A stretch of 15,468 nt of DNA from CAWUIH01 sp963922495 (GTDB lineage: Bacteria > Pseudomonadota > Gammaproteobacteria > Coxiellales > Coxiellaceae): positions 1 to 15,468 of the forward strand of contig CAWUIH010000037.1 in NCBI GenBank assembly GCA_963922495.1, read 5' to 3'. Numbering within the stretch: the stretch's first letter is position 1; each line of letters begins with the position of its first letter. The notes beneath the pieces were generated by a model, which saw only the letters and a list, made by a program, of their open reading frames with translations, was not told where the DNA came from and ran no database searches. Position numbers and translations under genes: made by a program. Of this stretch, positions 7,752-15,468 are shown one piece after another.

Positions 7752-7800
7752 CAGTGTTATAAGATCCTTGTTCAAGAGCTAACCCAGTAAAATTTTCGAC

Positions 7801-7829
7801 ATTATAGAGCAACTGCACCCAGAACTAAA
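7801..7829 (-). promoter_or_regulatory. Predicted promoter of the bamD operon
   Basis: On the minus strand a perfect TATAAT (7806-7801) sits 17 nt from TTTAGT (7829-7824), a weak -35. The start would be near 7794, giving a leader of about 43 nt to the ATG at 7751. It lies back to back with the rluD -10 box. Confidence 0.45.
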
Positions 7830-7835
7830 TATAAT
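7830..7835 (+). promoter_or_regulatory. Candidate -10 box for a leaderless rluD transcript
   Basis: A perfect TATAAT ends six bases before the rluD ATG (7842), so a typical start point would fall on the A of the ATG. No Shine-Dalgarno is visible before rluD, consistent with leaderless translation. The -35 region at normal spacing (GAGCAA, 7807-7812) is poor. Confidence 0.35.
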
Positions 7836-7841
7836 AACATC

Positions 7842-8801
7842 ATGAATACAAAAAAAGTTATTTTAGAGGGCACTATACCGCTGGAATTATCAGGCTATCG
7901 TCTTGATCAAGCGCTCGCGAGATTGTTTGTAGACTACTCACGTTCACAATTACAACAATGGATTCGTAATGGCGCTGTCAGCGTCGATCGCTTAACACAA
8001 ACCTCGACACGATTTAAAGTGATTGAAAATCAACTAATTTTCATTTCAGCTGCCCTCAAGATAGAAGATCGCTGGACAGCACAAGCGATACCCATTGATG
8101 TAATTTACGAAGATGAGCATCTCCTTGTCATTAACAAACCAGTTGGGCTGGTTGTCCACCCAGGGGCAGGTGTAAGAGATGGCACTTTGGTCAACGGCCT
8201 ACTACACTTCGATTCATCGTTGGCGACTGTACCGAGAGCCGGTATCATCCATCGCATTGACAAAGGTACATCTGGACTACTGTTAATTGCACGCACCCTC
8301 TCCGCTCATCATAAGCTGACAAAAATGATGAAAGCTCGTGAAATCACAAGAGAATATATTGCTTTAGTTCGTGGCAAAATCATCTCCGGAGGGACGCTTG
8401 ATAAACCTATTGGGCGCCACCCAACTCATCGCACGCGAATGGCTGTAGTACCGCAAGGCCGATATGCTGTCACGCATTTTCGTATCGGTAAGCGCTTTAA
8501 ACGCCACACATTGATCCACGTTAGCTTAGAAACTGGCCGCACACATCAAATCCGTGTCCACATGGCTGCAATCAATCGCCCGCTCGTAGGTGATTCGGTT
8601 TACGGTCGCTCGGAACCCATACCCGCGTGTACCTCTCCAAGTCTCGCTTTCGCACTTAAACACTTTAAACATCAAGCACTCCATGCCGAGAAACTGACTT
8701 TTGCACACCCCCATTCAGAAAAAATAATGATGTTTTCTGCACCACTACCAAACGACTTTCAACAACTGATTAACTTTTTAAAAGAGGATCTCAATGCCTG
8801 A
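7842..8801 (+). CDS. rluD: 23S rRNA pseudouridine synthase RluD
   Basis: RluD converts uridines 1911, 1915 and 1917 (E. coli numbering) of helix 69 in 23S rRNA to pseudouridine, aiding ribosome assembly and termination. The protein has an N-terminal S4 RNA-binding domain (about 16-66, YRLDQALARLFVDYSRSQLQ) and an RsuA/RluA catalytic domain. The latter has NKPVGLVVHPG, the catalytic loop HRIDKGTSGLL with Asp140, and the GRTHQIRVHMA motif. Length 319 aa fits RluD (326 in E. coli) and the S4 domain separates it from RluA. No ribosome binding site precedes the ATG. It overlaps pgeF by 8 bp (ATGCCTGA). The arrangement bamD<->rluD-pgeF is the conserved gammaproteobacterial one, which supports RluD over RluC. 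Confidence 0.93.
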   Translation: MNTKKVILEGTIPLELSGYRLDQALARLFVDYSRSQLQQWIRNGAVSVDRLTQTSTRFKVIENQLIFISAALKIEDRWTAQAIPIDVIYEDEHLLVINKPVGLVVHPGAGVRDGTLVNGLLHFDSSLATVPRAGIIHRIDKGTSGLLLIARTLSAHHKLTKMMKAREITREYIALVRGKIISGGTLDKPIGRHPTHRTRMAVVPQGRYAVTHFRIGKRFKRHTLIHVSLETGRTHQIRVHMAAINRPLVGDSVYGRSEPIPACTSPSLAFALKHFKHQALHAEKLTFAHPHSEKIMMFSAPLPNDFQQLINFLKEDLNA

Positions 8802-9516
8802 TTACCAATCTGTTGTCTACCCAAACTGGCCCGTACCAAAATATGTCAAAGCTTTCACGACCACACGCCAACAAGGGAATTTTGCGATGCATACCGGCGA
8901 TAATTTGGCACGCGTACAACGTAATCGCCAACAACTTATTGAGGATTATCAATTGCCTAGTGCACCGTGTTGGTTACAACAAACACACGGGACTAATGTG
9001 ATTAATTTGGATAGTAAATCCCCTCAGCTGATGACTGGCGATGCCGCATTCAGTAAGCAACCTCAAAAAATTTGTGCTGTGATGACTGCCGATTGCCTAC
9101 CTCTATTACTTTACAGCCCAACAAGCGATCATGTCGCTGCTATTCATGGTGGCTGGCGTGGATTAGCAGCTGGAATCATCAACCACAGTATTGCCACAAT
9201 GGTTACAAAGCCTCATCATCTCTTGGCCTGGTTAGGTCCTGCTATTGGTCCCGAAAAATTTGAAGTCGGCGAAGATGTACTCCATGCTTTTCTAAAGCTC
9301 GACCGTTACCACGAGGAGTTTTTCAAGCAAGTCGATGGCCGCTGGTTGGCAAATATTTACAGTATAGCGCGTCATGAACTAACTAAACTGGGAGTGTCTG
9401 AAATTTACGGCGGTAGCTACTGCACCATGCTACAAGATAATTTATTTTACTCTTACCGCCATGATGGGGACAAAACTGGTCGTATGGTGTCCTTAATTTA
9501 CCTAGACCGCAAGTAA
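8794..9516 (+). CDS. pgeF: Purine nucleoside phosphorylase, PgeF/YfiH (LACC1) family
   Basis: A 240-aa protein of the YfiH/LACC1 fold, once annotated as polyphenol oxidase or laccase. Characterised members cleave purine nucleosides with phosphate or deaminate adenosine. E. coli YfiH has been linked to editing of mis-made peptidoglycan precursors. Metal ligands are visible as His65 in QQTHGTNV, Cys101 in TADCLPLLLYS and His118 in IHGGWRGLAAGI; the C-terminal GSYCTMLQDNLFYSYRHDG with the closing GRM is also typical. The ATG lies within the end of rluD and has GAGG six bases upstream, so the two genes are translationally coupled. This is the same neighbour order as in E. coli. Family placement is firm; the physiological substrate in this organism is not shown by the sequence. 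Confidence 0.92.
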   Translation: MPDYQSVVYPNWPVPKYVKAFTTTRQQGNFAMHTGDNLARVQRNRQQLIEDYQLPSAPCWLQQTHGTNVINLDSKSPQLMTGDAAFSKQPQKICAVMTADCLPLLLYSPTSDHVAAIHGGWRGLAAGIINHSIATMVTKPHHLLAWLGPAIGPEKFEVGEDVLHAFLKLDRYHEEFFKQVDGRWLANIYSIARHELTKLGVSEIYGGSYCTMLQDNLFYSYRHDGDKTGRMVSLIYLDRK

Positions 9517-9566
9517 TGAACCAAGTAAAATGCAGATTTTATAGTCAACCCATTAAATAAGTAAGC

Positions 9567-10946
9567 ATGAACAACTTAATCACTTTCCTCAAAGAAAAGC
9601 TCAAAGTAGCAAAAATACTACTATTGTTGGTGGCCATAGCATCACCTCTCGGGGTTTTTGCTCACCCACCGGCACCTAGCAATATAAATTCAATAGGTTC
9701 TCATGACTTAGCGGCTATGTTACGCGACGCAACACCAGCAGTTGTCAACATTACTGTAAAAAAAGAAATACCTGTTGCCGTGGGTGTTAAACAAGGCCAA
9801 TCACCCATTAAGCCTGATATAGCCAATGCCATCGCAGTCGGTTCAGGGGTCATTATCGATGCCCAAAAAGGTTATATAATCACTAATGCTCACGTCATTA
9901 AAAATCAAAAACTCATTGTAGTCACATTAAAAAGTGGGCAACGCTACACAGCTAAATTAATCGGTATGGCGGAAGGATACGACTTGGCGGTGATTCAAAT
10001 TCATGCTTCTGGACTCAAACAAATGCCGATTGCTAATTCCAATAACTTACAAGTAGGTAATTCAGTTGTTGCAATTGGCAGCCCTTATGGTCTAACTCAA
10101 ACGGTAACTTCTGGCGTAGTAAGCGCGCTTCATCGTCAAGAACCACACTTGGATAAATTTCAAAATTTCATTCAAACCGATGCTCCTATCAACCCAGGAA
10201 ATTCAGGAGGTGCTTTGATCAACCTTAGAGGCCAGTTGGTTGGCATCAACACGGCGATTGTCACACCATCCAGCGGTAATATCGGTATTGGTTTTGCAAT
10301 ACCAAGCAATTTAGCCCACGAAGTTAGCGCTCAGCTAATTAAATACGGTAAAATTGAACCTGGAATGTTAGGTGTATTAGCACAAAACCTCACCTCTGAG
10401 CTTGCTTCAGCCATGGGAATTAAAGTTACCGAAGGTGCTATTGTTGCCAAAGTTGTACCCTTTGCGCCTGCTGCCAAGTCCGGCATTAAGGATGGTGATG
10501 TCATCACGCATGTGAATGGTGAATTGATAACTAGCTCTGCACAACTGCATAATTTACTGGGCGTAATGCGCCCAGGGACCAAAATTACCATTGGACTCAT
10601 CCGGCAGCAACATCATCGTACGATCACTGTTGCTGTTGGCAATCCCAAACAACTACTCAAAACCCGCATGATCCCGTTTTTCTCTGGTGTCGAATTGCGA
10701 AACTATAGTGCTATTGAACCCGACAGTACCATGTTAGATGGCGTACTTGTGACTAACATCCGCGACAATAGCAGCGCTGCGTTGGGTGGATTACTTCCTG
10801 GTGATGTGGTCATTAGTGCGAATGGAACTAACACACCCAATTTGAAAAAATTGCTTGATGTTGCTACTTCTAACCCAAGACAGTTGTTACTGAAGGTAGC
10901 GCGTGGTAATGGGCAAATGTTCTTAGTAATTCGTTCTGGACAATAA
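9567..10946 (+). CDS. degQ: Periplasmic serine endoprotease, DegQ/HtrA family
   Basis: An HtrA-type protease-chaperone that degrades or refolds damaged envelope proteins. A signal peptide occupies residues 1-32 (hydrophobic KILLLLVAIA, then VFA before His33). The trypsin-like domain carries the complete triad: His109 in TNAHVI, Asp139 in YDLAVIQI and Ser213 in NPGNSGGAL. Two PDZ domains follow (about 265-350 with PAAKSGIKDGDVITHVNG, and about 370-455 with ALGGLLPGDVVISANG). Length 459 aa and the tandem PDZs point to DegQ/DegP rather than one-PDZ DegS. DegQ and DegP cannot be separated with certainty here. It begins 50 bp after pgeF with a weak ribosome binding site. A TATAGT at 9540-9545 could be a -10 box, but its -35 is poor and no sigma-E type promoter was evident. 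It lies 3 bp before the efflux genes. Confidence 0.93.
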   Translation: MNNLITFLKEKLKVAKILLLLVAIASPLGVFAHPPAPSNINSIGSHDLAAMLRDATPAVVNITVKKEIPVAVGVKQGQSPIKPDIANAIAVGSGVIIDAQKGYIITNAHVIKNQKLIVVTLKSGQRYTAKLIGMAEGYDLAVIQIHASGLKQMPIANSNNLQVGNSVVAIGSPYGLTQTVTSGVVSALHRQEPHLDKFQNFIQTDAPINPGNSGGALINLRGQLVGINTAIVTPSSGNIGIGFAIPSNLAHEVSAQLIKYGKIEPGMLGVLAQNLTSELASAMGIKVTEGAIVAKVVPFAPAAKSGIKDGDVITHVNGELITSSAQLHNLLGVMRPGTKITIGLIRQQHHRTITVAVGNPKQLLKTRMIPFFSGVELRNYSAIEPDSTMLDGVLVTNIRDNSSAALGGLLPGDVVISANGTNTPNLKKLLDVATSNPRQLLLKVARGNGQMFLVIRSGQ

Positions 10947-10949
10947 ATC

Positions 10950-12008
10950 ATGTCACACAAAAAGAAAATAATTAGCACTATCGTCGGTGTTTGCTTGGTG
11001 GTTGTCGTTATTGCTGTAGTGGCAACGGTCTGCCATAGAAAAAGCAATAAAAATATGTTGCAACATAGAATCCTTGTGAAACTGACGACAATCAAAACCT
11101 CATCTATACCAATTATTGCAACAGCTAATGGCAACTTGGAAGCAAAAAATGAAACTGACATCAGTCCTAAAGTGCCTGGCTATGTAAAAACCATTGGTTT
11201 TAAAGATGGGCAATTCGTTAAAGCTGGTACAATATTAGTACAACTTGATGATCGCAAACAGCGTGATGACCTTGCAGCTGCTAAAACCGACGTTGATTCC
11301 AGCCGACTCCAATATAACCGCGACTTCAATGCATACAAAAAAGGACTATTGTTACAAAATCAACTTTATCAAGCCAAAGTGACTTTGGAAAAGGATCAAG
11401 CCGTAAAAAAATCAGATGAGACATTACTGCATGACATGACAATTACTGCGCCATTCAGTGGATATATCAGCGCTCGTCAATTTAGCCTCGGAGATTATGT
11501 TGGTGCAGGACAAAAATTAACAACCTTAATCGATAGACAACATTTACGCGTTGTTTATGATTTCCCAAGCAATTATGCACCGCAACTGAGAGTCGGTCAA
11601 TCGGTAAACATAACCGCCAGTTTCCTACCAAAACAAGTAATACATGCCACAGTGAATTATATTGCTCCGTTGGTGGACCCCAACTCACAAACTATCGAAG
11701 TTCACGCACTCATTTCGAATGATAAAAACCAACTAAAACCAGGTCAATACGTCAACGTTGAACAACGATTGGGTATTCAGAAAGGTATTATAACGGTGCC
11801 AGAAAGCGCGATATTTTCAAACTTAAGTGGTTATCACGTATTCACTGTGAAAAATGGTAAAGCCGTTTCAGTTCCAGTGAAAATTGGATTACATACTTAT
11901 AGCAAAACCCAAATTATTGCAGGATTAAAACCAGGAGACCAAATCATTACGACAGGACAAAATCAGGTGGTTGATGGGATGCCGGTTAAAGTGGTATTGG
12001 ATTCATGA
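10950..12008 (+). CDS. RND efflux membrane fusion (periplasmic adaptor) protein
   Basis: The adaptor of a tripartite efflux pump, bridging the inner-membrane RND transporter and an outer-membrane channel. The 352-aa protein has a short basic N-terminus and one membrane helix (about 7-28). No lipobox is present, since VATVC lacks the small residue before Cys, so a helix anchor is likely. A split biotinyl-lipoyl domain follows (about 62-102, ISPKVPGYVKTIGFKDGQFVKAG, and about 150-195, ITAPFSGYISARQFSLGDYV). It encloses an unusually short alpha-hairpin, and then come beta-barrel and membrane-proximal domains (LKPGDQIITTGQNQVVDGMPV). The ATG is 3 bp after the protease stop and the end overlaps the pump gene by 4 bp (ATGA), so the three are very likely co-transcribed. 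Substrate is unknown. Confidence 0.92.
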   Translation: MSHKKKIISTIVGVCLVVVVIAVVATVCHRKSNKNMLQHRILVKLTTIKTSSIPIIATANGNLEAKNETDISPKVPGYVKTIGFKDGQFVKAGTILVQLDDRKQRDDLAAAKTDVDSSRLQYNRDFNAYKKGLLLQNQLYQAKVTLEKDQAVKKSDETLLHDMTITAPFSGYISARQFSLGDYVGAGQKLTTLIDRQHLRVVYDFPSNYAPQLRVGQSVNITASFLPKQVIHATVNYIAPLVDPNSQTIEVHALISNDKNQLKPGQYVNVEQRLGIQKGIITVPESAIFSNLSGYHVFTVKNGKAVSVPVKIGLHTYSKTQIIAGLKPGDQIITTGQNQVVDGMPVKVVLDS

Positions 12009-15000
12009 ACTTATCCGAAATATGCGTCAAAAGGCCGGTTTTATCCATCGTATTGAGTTTAATTCTTATTGTTGTCGGAATCATGGGGTTCACCTTTCTA
12101 AAGACCCGTTTCCTGCCTAAATACGAAAAAAATGAAATTACGATTAGCACTACCTATGCTGGTGCAAGTGCCAAACTTGTGGAATCAAGTGTGACAACGC
12201 CACTAGAAAAAGCTATCAGTGGCGTTGAAGGAATTGACACCATACAGTCAGATAGTTACCAGGGCATGAGTGTCATTGACGTGAAATTAAATTCTGGAGC
12301 TAATCTGTATCAAACCACCAATGAAATCCGTAATAAAGTATCACAAAATATCGACACACTGCCGAGTGATGCAGATACTCCAATCGTAGACACCGGACAT
12401 TTTGGTGGTGGTTTGTTGAACGTAGTATTCACTTCGTCACAGATGTCTACACAAAGTATTTTAAATTATTTGGATAATGGAATCGTTGACCATTTAGAAC
12501 AAATCCCGGGAGTATCAAGTGTTGAGAGCACCGGTGCTGACAAATATGCAATGCGCATTTGGCTCGATCCACAAAAGATGGCCGCTTATGGCCTGAGTGT
12601 AGAGAGTGTCGAATCTGCTATCGCAAATAGTAACCTTGAATTACCCGCAGGACAAATTAAAGGAATGACGATTGACTATCCTATAACCGCAGCAACCAAG
12701 CTGCAAACAGCGGAACAATTCAACAATATCATTATCTCGAATATTGATGGCCATGTAGTACGTGTCAAAAATATTGGATACGCCAAAATAGGTAACGACA
12801 GCTCTGACCAAAGTATTGTTACCGTGAATGGCGTCCCTGGAGTTTTGTTGCAAGTGGATGCCTCAACCGATGCCAACCAAATTGCTGTAGCCAAAGCGAT
12901 TAACGCTTACTTAAATCAAATCGCTCCAACACTACCTTATGGGATGAAAATAACGCATTCATTTGATTTATCGGTGTTCATGAATCAGTCCGTTCACGAA
13001 GTTTACACCACAATTTTGATCTCAATTTTGTGCGTGATTCTCGTGATTTATTTATTTCTTGGGCATCTACGCACCGTTGCAATACCGATCGCTACTATTC
13101 CAGTTTGTTTGGTAGCCACCTTTGGCGTTATGTACTTTCTAGGGTTCACCATCAATATCATCACCTTGCTTGCTATCGTACTATCCATTGGGCTGGTTGT
13201 GGATGACGCGATCGTAATGTTAGAAAACATATACCGACATATTGAAATGGGTGAAAAACCATTTATAGCTGCCATTCGAGGCAGTAAAGAAATTACTTTT
13301 TCTGTAATTGCGATGACAATTACACTCGCTGCTGTATATGCACCCATAGGCCTCATACAAAATCAGGCCGCACAAATTTTTCGATCATTTGCATTTACAC
13401 TGGCAGGTGCTGTTTTAATTTCAGGATTCGTGGCTCTCACTTTATCGCCAATGATGGCTGCTCGTGTTTTCAAAGGCGGATTTAAGGAAGCAACTGGCTA
13501 TGGTTTATTCATTGAAAAACTTTATGATCGCATGGCTAACGGCTATCGGAAATTATTAAATAGTATCCTCAATAAGCGCTTGATTATTTTATGTGTGACA
13601 ATCGTAATCGGTGTCGGTGGCTTTTATTTCTTTGGGAAAAATTTACCGCTTGCATTCATTCCACATGAAGACATGGGAGTTGTGATTGCAGAAACAAAAA
13701 CTTCAAGCGGTTCCAGTATTACCGATCTCGCGAATCAGCAGAACAAAGTGTCACAGTTTTTCGAGAAAAATCCGAATGTAGCCACCGTGGTTAATTTAGC
13801 AAATACTAACCCTGAAGCATTTAATTCAACTTTAGTGACATTAAAACCTTATTATAGACGCACACAAAGTTCTACACAGGTCGCTAACGAAATTAATAAC
13901 CAAATTCTGCAAACTCCTGGGTTGAGTGCCACTGCATTCGCGCCATCGTTTGGTGGAAATATGCAACACCCACTAGAATTTACTATTACTAGCTCAGGCG
14001 GTTACAAAAACCTTTATTATACTGCGAAAACCGTGATGTCAAAATTACGAAAATATCCAGGATTTTCTGACCTTTCCACCAACTTAACTTTCGATAGCCA
14101 GCAATATACGTTGCATGTCAATCGTGAATTAGCAGGAAAACTCAACGTCAGCATTGCCGATATTGATAGAACAGTTGCCGGACTACTGGGAGGCTCTAAA
14201 ATATCTACTTTCAATAGTGAAGGGCAATCCTATAATGTTTATGTACAAGCGCAACCTAAGGACTTACATAGCCTCGCCAGCATTAATAAATTTTATGTGA
14301 ACACCGCAAGCAATCAATTAGTCCCTTTGAGTAATCTTGTGAAGATTACTCCAACACAAGGTCAAGATGATTTAACACGCTTCAATCGCCAACATTCAGT
14401 GATTATTTACGGCCAACTGGCGGCAGGATATGATTTAGGAACAGTTATCCGTTACCTCCAACAAACTCTACCACATATCGTACCTCATAACGATAAGTTT
14501 GATTTCTTGGGTATGGCGCAACAAATTCTTGAATCGAATAGTAGCATGTCTATTATATTTGGACTCGCGGTAATCTTCATTTATCTGGTACTCGCAGCAC
14601 AATTTGAGAGCTTTATTGACCCCTTCATTATCTTACTGGGAGTGCCACTCAGTATCGTGGGTGCGATGGCGTGCTTGAAACTCATTGGAGGTTCCTTAAA
14701 TATTTATACTGATATTGGATTGGTCACTTTGATTGGTCTCATTTCCAAGCATGGCATCCTCATTACTAAATTTGCCAATAATCTCGGAGAACAAGGGTTA
14801 GACATGCGTGAAGCGCTGTTAAAATCCGCCTCCTTGCGACTACGGCCAATTTTAATGACCACTGCAGCAATGATTTTCGGTGCGATCCCACTACTGCTTT
14901 CAAAGGGTGGTAGTGCAAATAGTCGCCATCAAATTGGTATCGTTATCATCGGCGGACTATTCTTTGGAACCTTTTTTTCCTTAGTAGTAGTCCCTATTGT

Positions 15001-15055
15001 CTATAGTTATGCTCACAAGTTAAAATCATTACTGTCTAAGCATCATCACAAATAA
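12005..15055 (+). CDS. RND efflux pump, HAE1-type inner-membrane transporter
   Basis: A 1016-aa proton-driven exporter of the AcrB/MexB/VexB-like HAE1 family, exporting hydrophobic or amphipathic compounds such as drugs, dyes or host antimicrobials. It shows the classic duplicated plan: helix 1 (about 10-32), a first periplasmic loop with porter motifs (TTYAGASAKLVESSVTTPLE), helices 2-6, helix 7 near 525-545, a second large loop, and helices 8-12. Proton-relay residues are present: Asp400 and Asp401 in GLVVDDAIVMLENIYRH (helix 4) and Lys915 in GLISKHGILI (helix 10). Divalent-metal (CusA-type) methionine clusters are not evident, which favours an organic-substrate pump. The usual acidic residue in the helix 10 segment (LIVEF in many homologues) is Lys (LITKF). 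Translation is coupled to the adaptor gene. No outer-membrane channel gene follows, so a TolC-like protein must come from elsewhere. Confidence 0.95.
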   Translation: MNLSEICVKRPVLSIVLSLILIVVGIMGFTFLKTRFLPKYEKNEITISTTYAGASAKLVESSVTTPLEKAISGVEGIDTIQSDSYQGMSVIDVKLNSGANLYQTTNEIRNKVSQNIDTLPSDADTPIVDTGHFGGGLLNVVFTSSQMSTQSILNYLDNGIVDHLEQIPGVSSVESTGADKYAMRIWLDPQKMAAYGLSVESVESAIANSNLELPAGQIKGMTIDYPITAATKLQTAEQFNNIIISNIDGHVVRVKNIGYAKIGNDSSDQSIVTVNGVPGVLLQVDASTDANQIAVAKAINAYLNQIAPTLPYGMKITHSFDLSVFMNQSVHEVYTTILISILCVILVIYLFLGHLRTVAIPIATIPVCLVATFGVMYFLGFTINIITLLAIVLSIGLVVDDAIVMLENIYRHIEMGEKPFIAAIRGSKEITFSVIAMTITLAAVYAPIGLIQNQAAQIFRSFAFTLAGAVLISGFVALTLSPMMAARVFKGGFKEATGYGLFIEKLYDRMANGYRKLLNSILNKRLIILCVTIVIGVGGFYFFGKNLPLAFIPHEDMGVVIAETKTSSGSSITDLANQQNKVSQFFEKNPNVATVVNLANTNPEAFNSTLVTLKPYYRRTQSSTQVANEINNQILQTPGLSATAFAPSFGGNMQHPLEFTITSSGGYKNLYYTAKTVMSKLRKYPGFSDLSTNLTFDSQQYTLHVNRELAGKLNVSIADIDRTVAGLLGGSKISTFNSEGQSYNVYVQAQPKDLHSLASINKFYVNTASNQLVPLSNLVKITPTQGQDDLTRFNRQHSVIIYGQLAAGYDLGTVIRYLQQTLPHIVPHNDKFDFLGMAQQILESNSSMSIIFGLAVIFIYLVLAAQFESFIDPFIILLGVPLSIVGAMACLKLIGGSLNIYTDIGLVTLIGLISKHGILITKFANNLGEQGLDMREALLKSASLRLRPILMTTAAMIFGAIPLLLSKGGSANSRHQIGIVIIGGLFFGTFFSLVVVPIVYSYAHKLKSLLSKHHHK

Positions 15056-15235
15056 GGTGAAGTTTCTCAGTAAGTAGTACTCAAATCTGATTCATTGTAA
15101 GATATATCTTACATAACAAGCATCGAATGTCCTATATTTTATCAATTACAGAAAAGGTAATATTTTGGTCATGACTGATTCGCTGAGGTCATGTGGGGAA
15201 AAAAGGGAACTTTCCAAGGAAAATATAGGAAATTG
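15056..15235 (+). other. 3' untranslated stretch after the pump gene
   Basis: About 180 non-coding bases between the pump stop codon and the operon terminator. It contains the 18-bp palindrome (15096-15113) and a hairpin with stem CATGAC/GTCATG around a 12-nt loop (15170-15193), followed by a purine-rich stretch. It could be a long 3' UTR or include a small RNA ending at the terminator. I found no convincing independent promoter. Confidence 0.5.
15096..15113. repeat. 18-bp perfect palindrome
   Basis: TGTAAGATATATCTTACA reads identically on both strands, with no spacer. Such a site suits a dimeric DNA-binding protein better than an RNA hairpin. It lies 40 bp after the pump stop codon, an unusual place for an operator unless a promoter for a downstream transcript lies close by. 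Confidence 0.55.
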
Positions 15236-15260
15236 AGGAGCCATGGTAGGCTCCTTTTTT
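15236..15260 (+). terminator. Strong intrinsic terminator of the rluD...RND gene run
   Basis: AGGAGCC (15236-15242) pairs with GGCTCCT (15249-15255) around loop ATGGTA, and the T-run continues through 15260. The GC-rich 7-bp stem and the T-tract are textbook. It lies about 180 nt after the pump stop codon and probably ends the plus-strand operon, or a small RNA derived from its 3' end. Confidence 0.85.
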
Positions 15261-15468
15261 ATTTAAGCGAATAAAACTTTTTATGCATTAATCATTCCCA
15301 GTCTACTTCCAAAAAAGCAATTATTATTAATTCTGGGAGTACAGATCCCTCATTATGTTTAGCACTAGCAATAAAAACATTGGGTACGTAGCGTCATTCA
15401 AATCAGTTACAATGTAACCTTACGGCGAGTCTGCGCAACATTGTAATTTTTTTATGGTTAACTCTTTT
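15261..15468. other. Non-coding right edge
   Basis: About 200 AT-rich bases with no supported gene on either strand. The longest open stretch I followed on the minus strand is about 30 codons and begins right after a stop. It holds the terminator-like hairpin at 15407-15453. A gene or RNA continuing past the right edge cannot be excluded. Confidence 0.55.
15407..15453 (+). terminator. Second terminator-like hairpin
   Basis: TTACAATGT (15407-15415) pairs with ACATTGTAA (15438-15446) as a 9-bp stem around a 22-nt loop and is followed at once by seven T residues (15447-15453). It overlaps a shorter near-palindrome, GTTACA-A-TGTAAC, at 15406-15418. No gene lies upstream after the first terminator, so it may end a short RNA or act as a leader attenuator for a gene beyond the edge. 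The weak AT-rich stem tempers this. Confidence 0.4.

Noticed and set aside
7752..7775. TTG as the start of bamD
   Set aside because: It would add eight residues before a complete lipoprotein signal that begins at the ATG (7751) and has no better ribosome binding site; kept as an alternative only.
9517..9566. A sigma-E or sigma-70 promoter for the HtrA gene
   Set aside because: TATAGT at 9540-9545 lacks a usable -35, and the GAAC...GTCAA elements have the wrong spacing for sigma-E.
10986..11042. Lipoprotein signal for the adaptor protein
   Set aside because: The Cys near residue 28 is preceded by ATV rather than a small residue at -1, so it does not fit a lipobox; a membrane-helix anchor is more likely.
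10703..11161. A 152-codon minus-strand ORF with hydrophobic stretches
   Set aside because: It is antisense to the second PDZ domain of the protease and the start of the adaptor, both of which have clear family motifs.

Overview
The window looks like a moderately AT-rich gammaproteobacterial chromosome, probably from the Legionellales/Coxiella neighbourhood. This is an inference from gene order (bamD divergent from rluD-pgeF, as in E. coli), base composition and protein style; no rRNA or other taxonomic marker is present. There is no CRISPR array, recognisable transposase, phage gene or toxin-antitoxin pair.

Layout. Bases 1-702 hold no convincing complete gene: an edge ORF of uncertain strand and one long-armed inverted repeat. 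A tRNA-Val(GAC) gene lies on the minus strand at 703-777. Two minus-strand sugar transporters of different major-facilitator families follow: a FucP/GluP-type permease (858-2081) and a XylE/GalP-type sugar porter (2145-3545). Each has its own predicted promoter, and the two promoters share a 13-bp word. A minus-strand operon comes next, transcribed in the order bamD (outer-membrane assembly lipoprotein), a polyprenol/dolichol-kinase-like membrane protein overlapping bamD by 4 bp, and a full-length FadE-type acyl-CoA dehydrogenase. It ends in a hairpin terminator at 3834-3872. Divergent from bamD is a plus-strand run: rluD (23S rRNA pseudouridine synthase), pgeF (YfiH/LACC1-type purine nucleoside phosphorylase), a DegQ/HtrA periplasmic protease, an RND-efflux membrane fusion protein and an HAE1-type RND pump. 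It ends in a strong terminator at 15236-15260. The last 200 bases are non-coding, with a second terminator-like hairpin.

How it fits together. The centre is a cell-envelope and translation core: BamD and the HtrA protease handle outer-membrane protein assembly and quality control, RluD matures the ribosome, and the MFP/RND pair exports compounds but lacks an outer-membrane channel gene here. The left third is about carbon supply, with sugar uptake and fatty-acid oxidation.

The most notable observation is in the FadE-like protein. It is collinear with E. coli FadE over its whole length, yet the position of the catalytic glutamate is glycine (residue 501) and the conserved PEAGSDA loop has become VEVVSDA. 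The reading frame is intact, so the protein may be a catalytically altered or recently inactivated acyl-CoA dehydrogenase. I found no clearly new multi-gene system. The other leads are the kinase-like gene coupled to bamD, a possible leaderless rluD mRNA, an 18-bp perfect palindrome and a possible structured RNA after the pump gene, and the word shared by the two sugar-transporter promoters.
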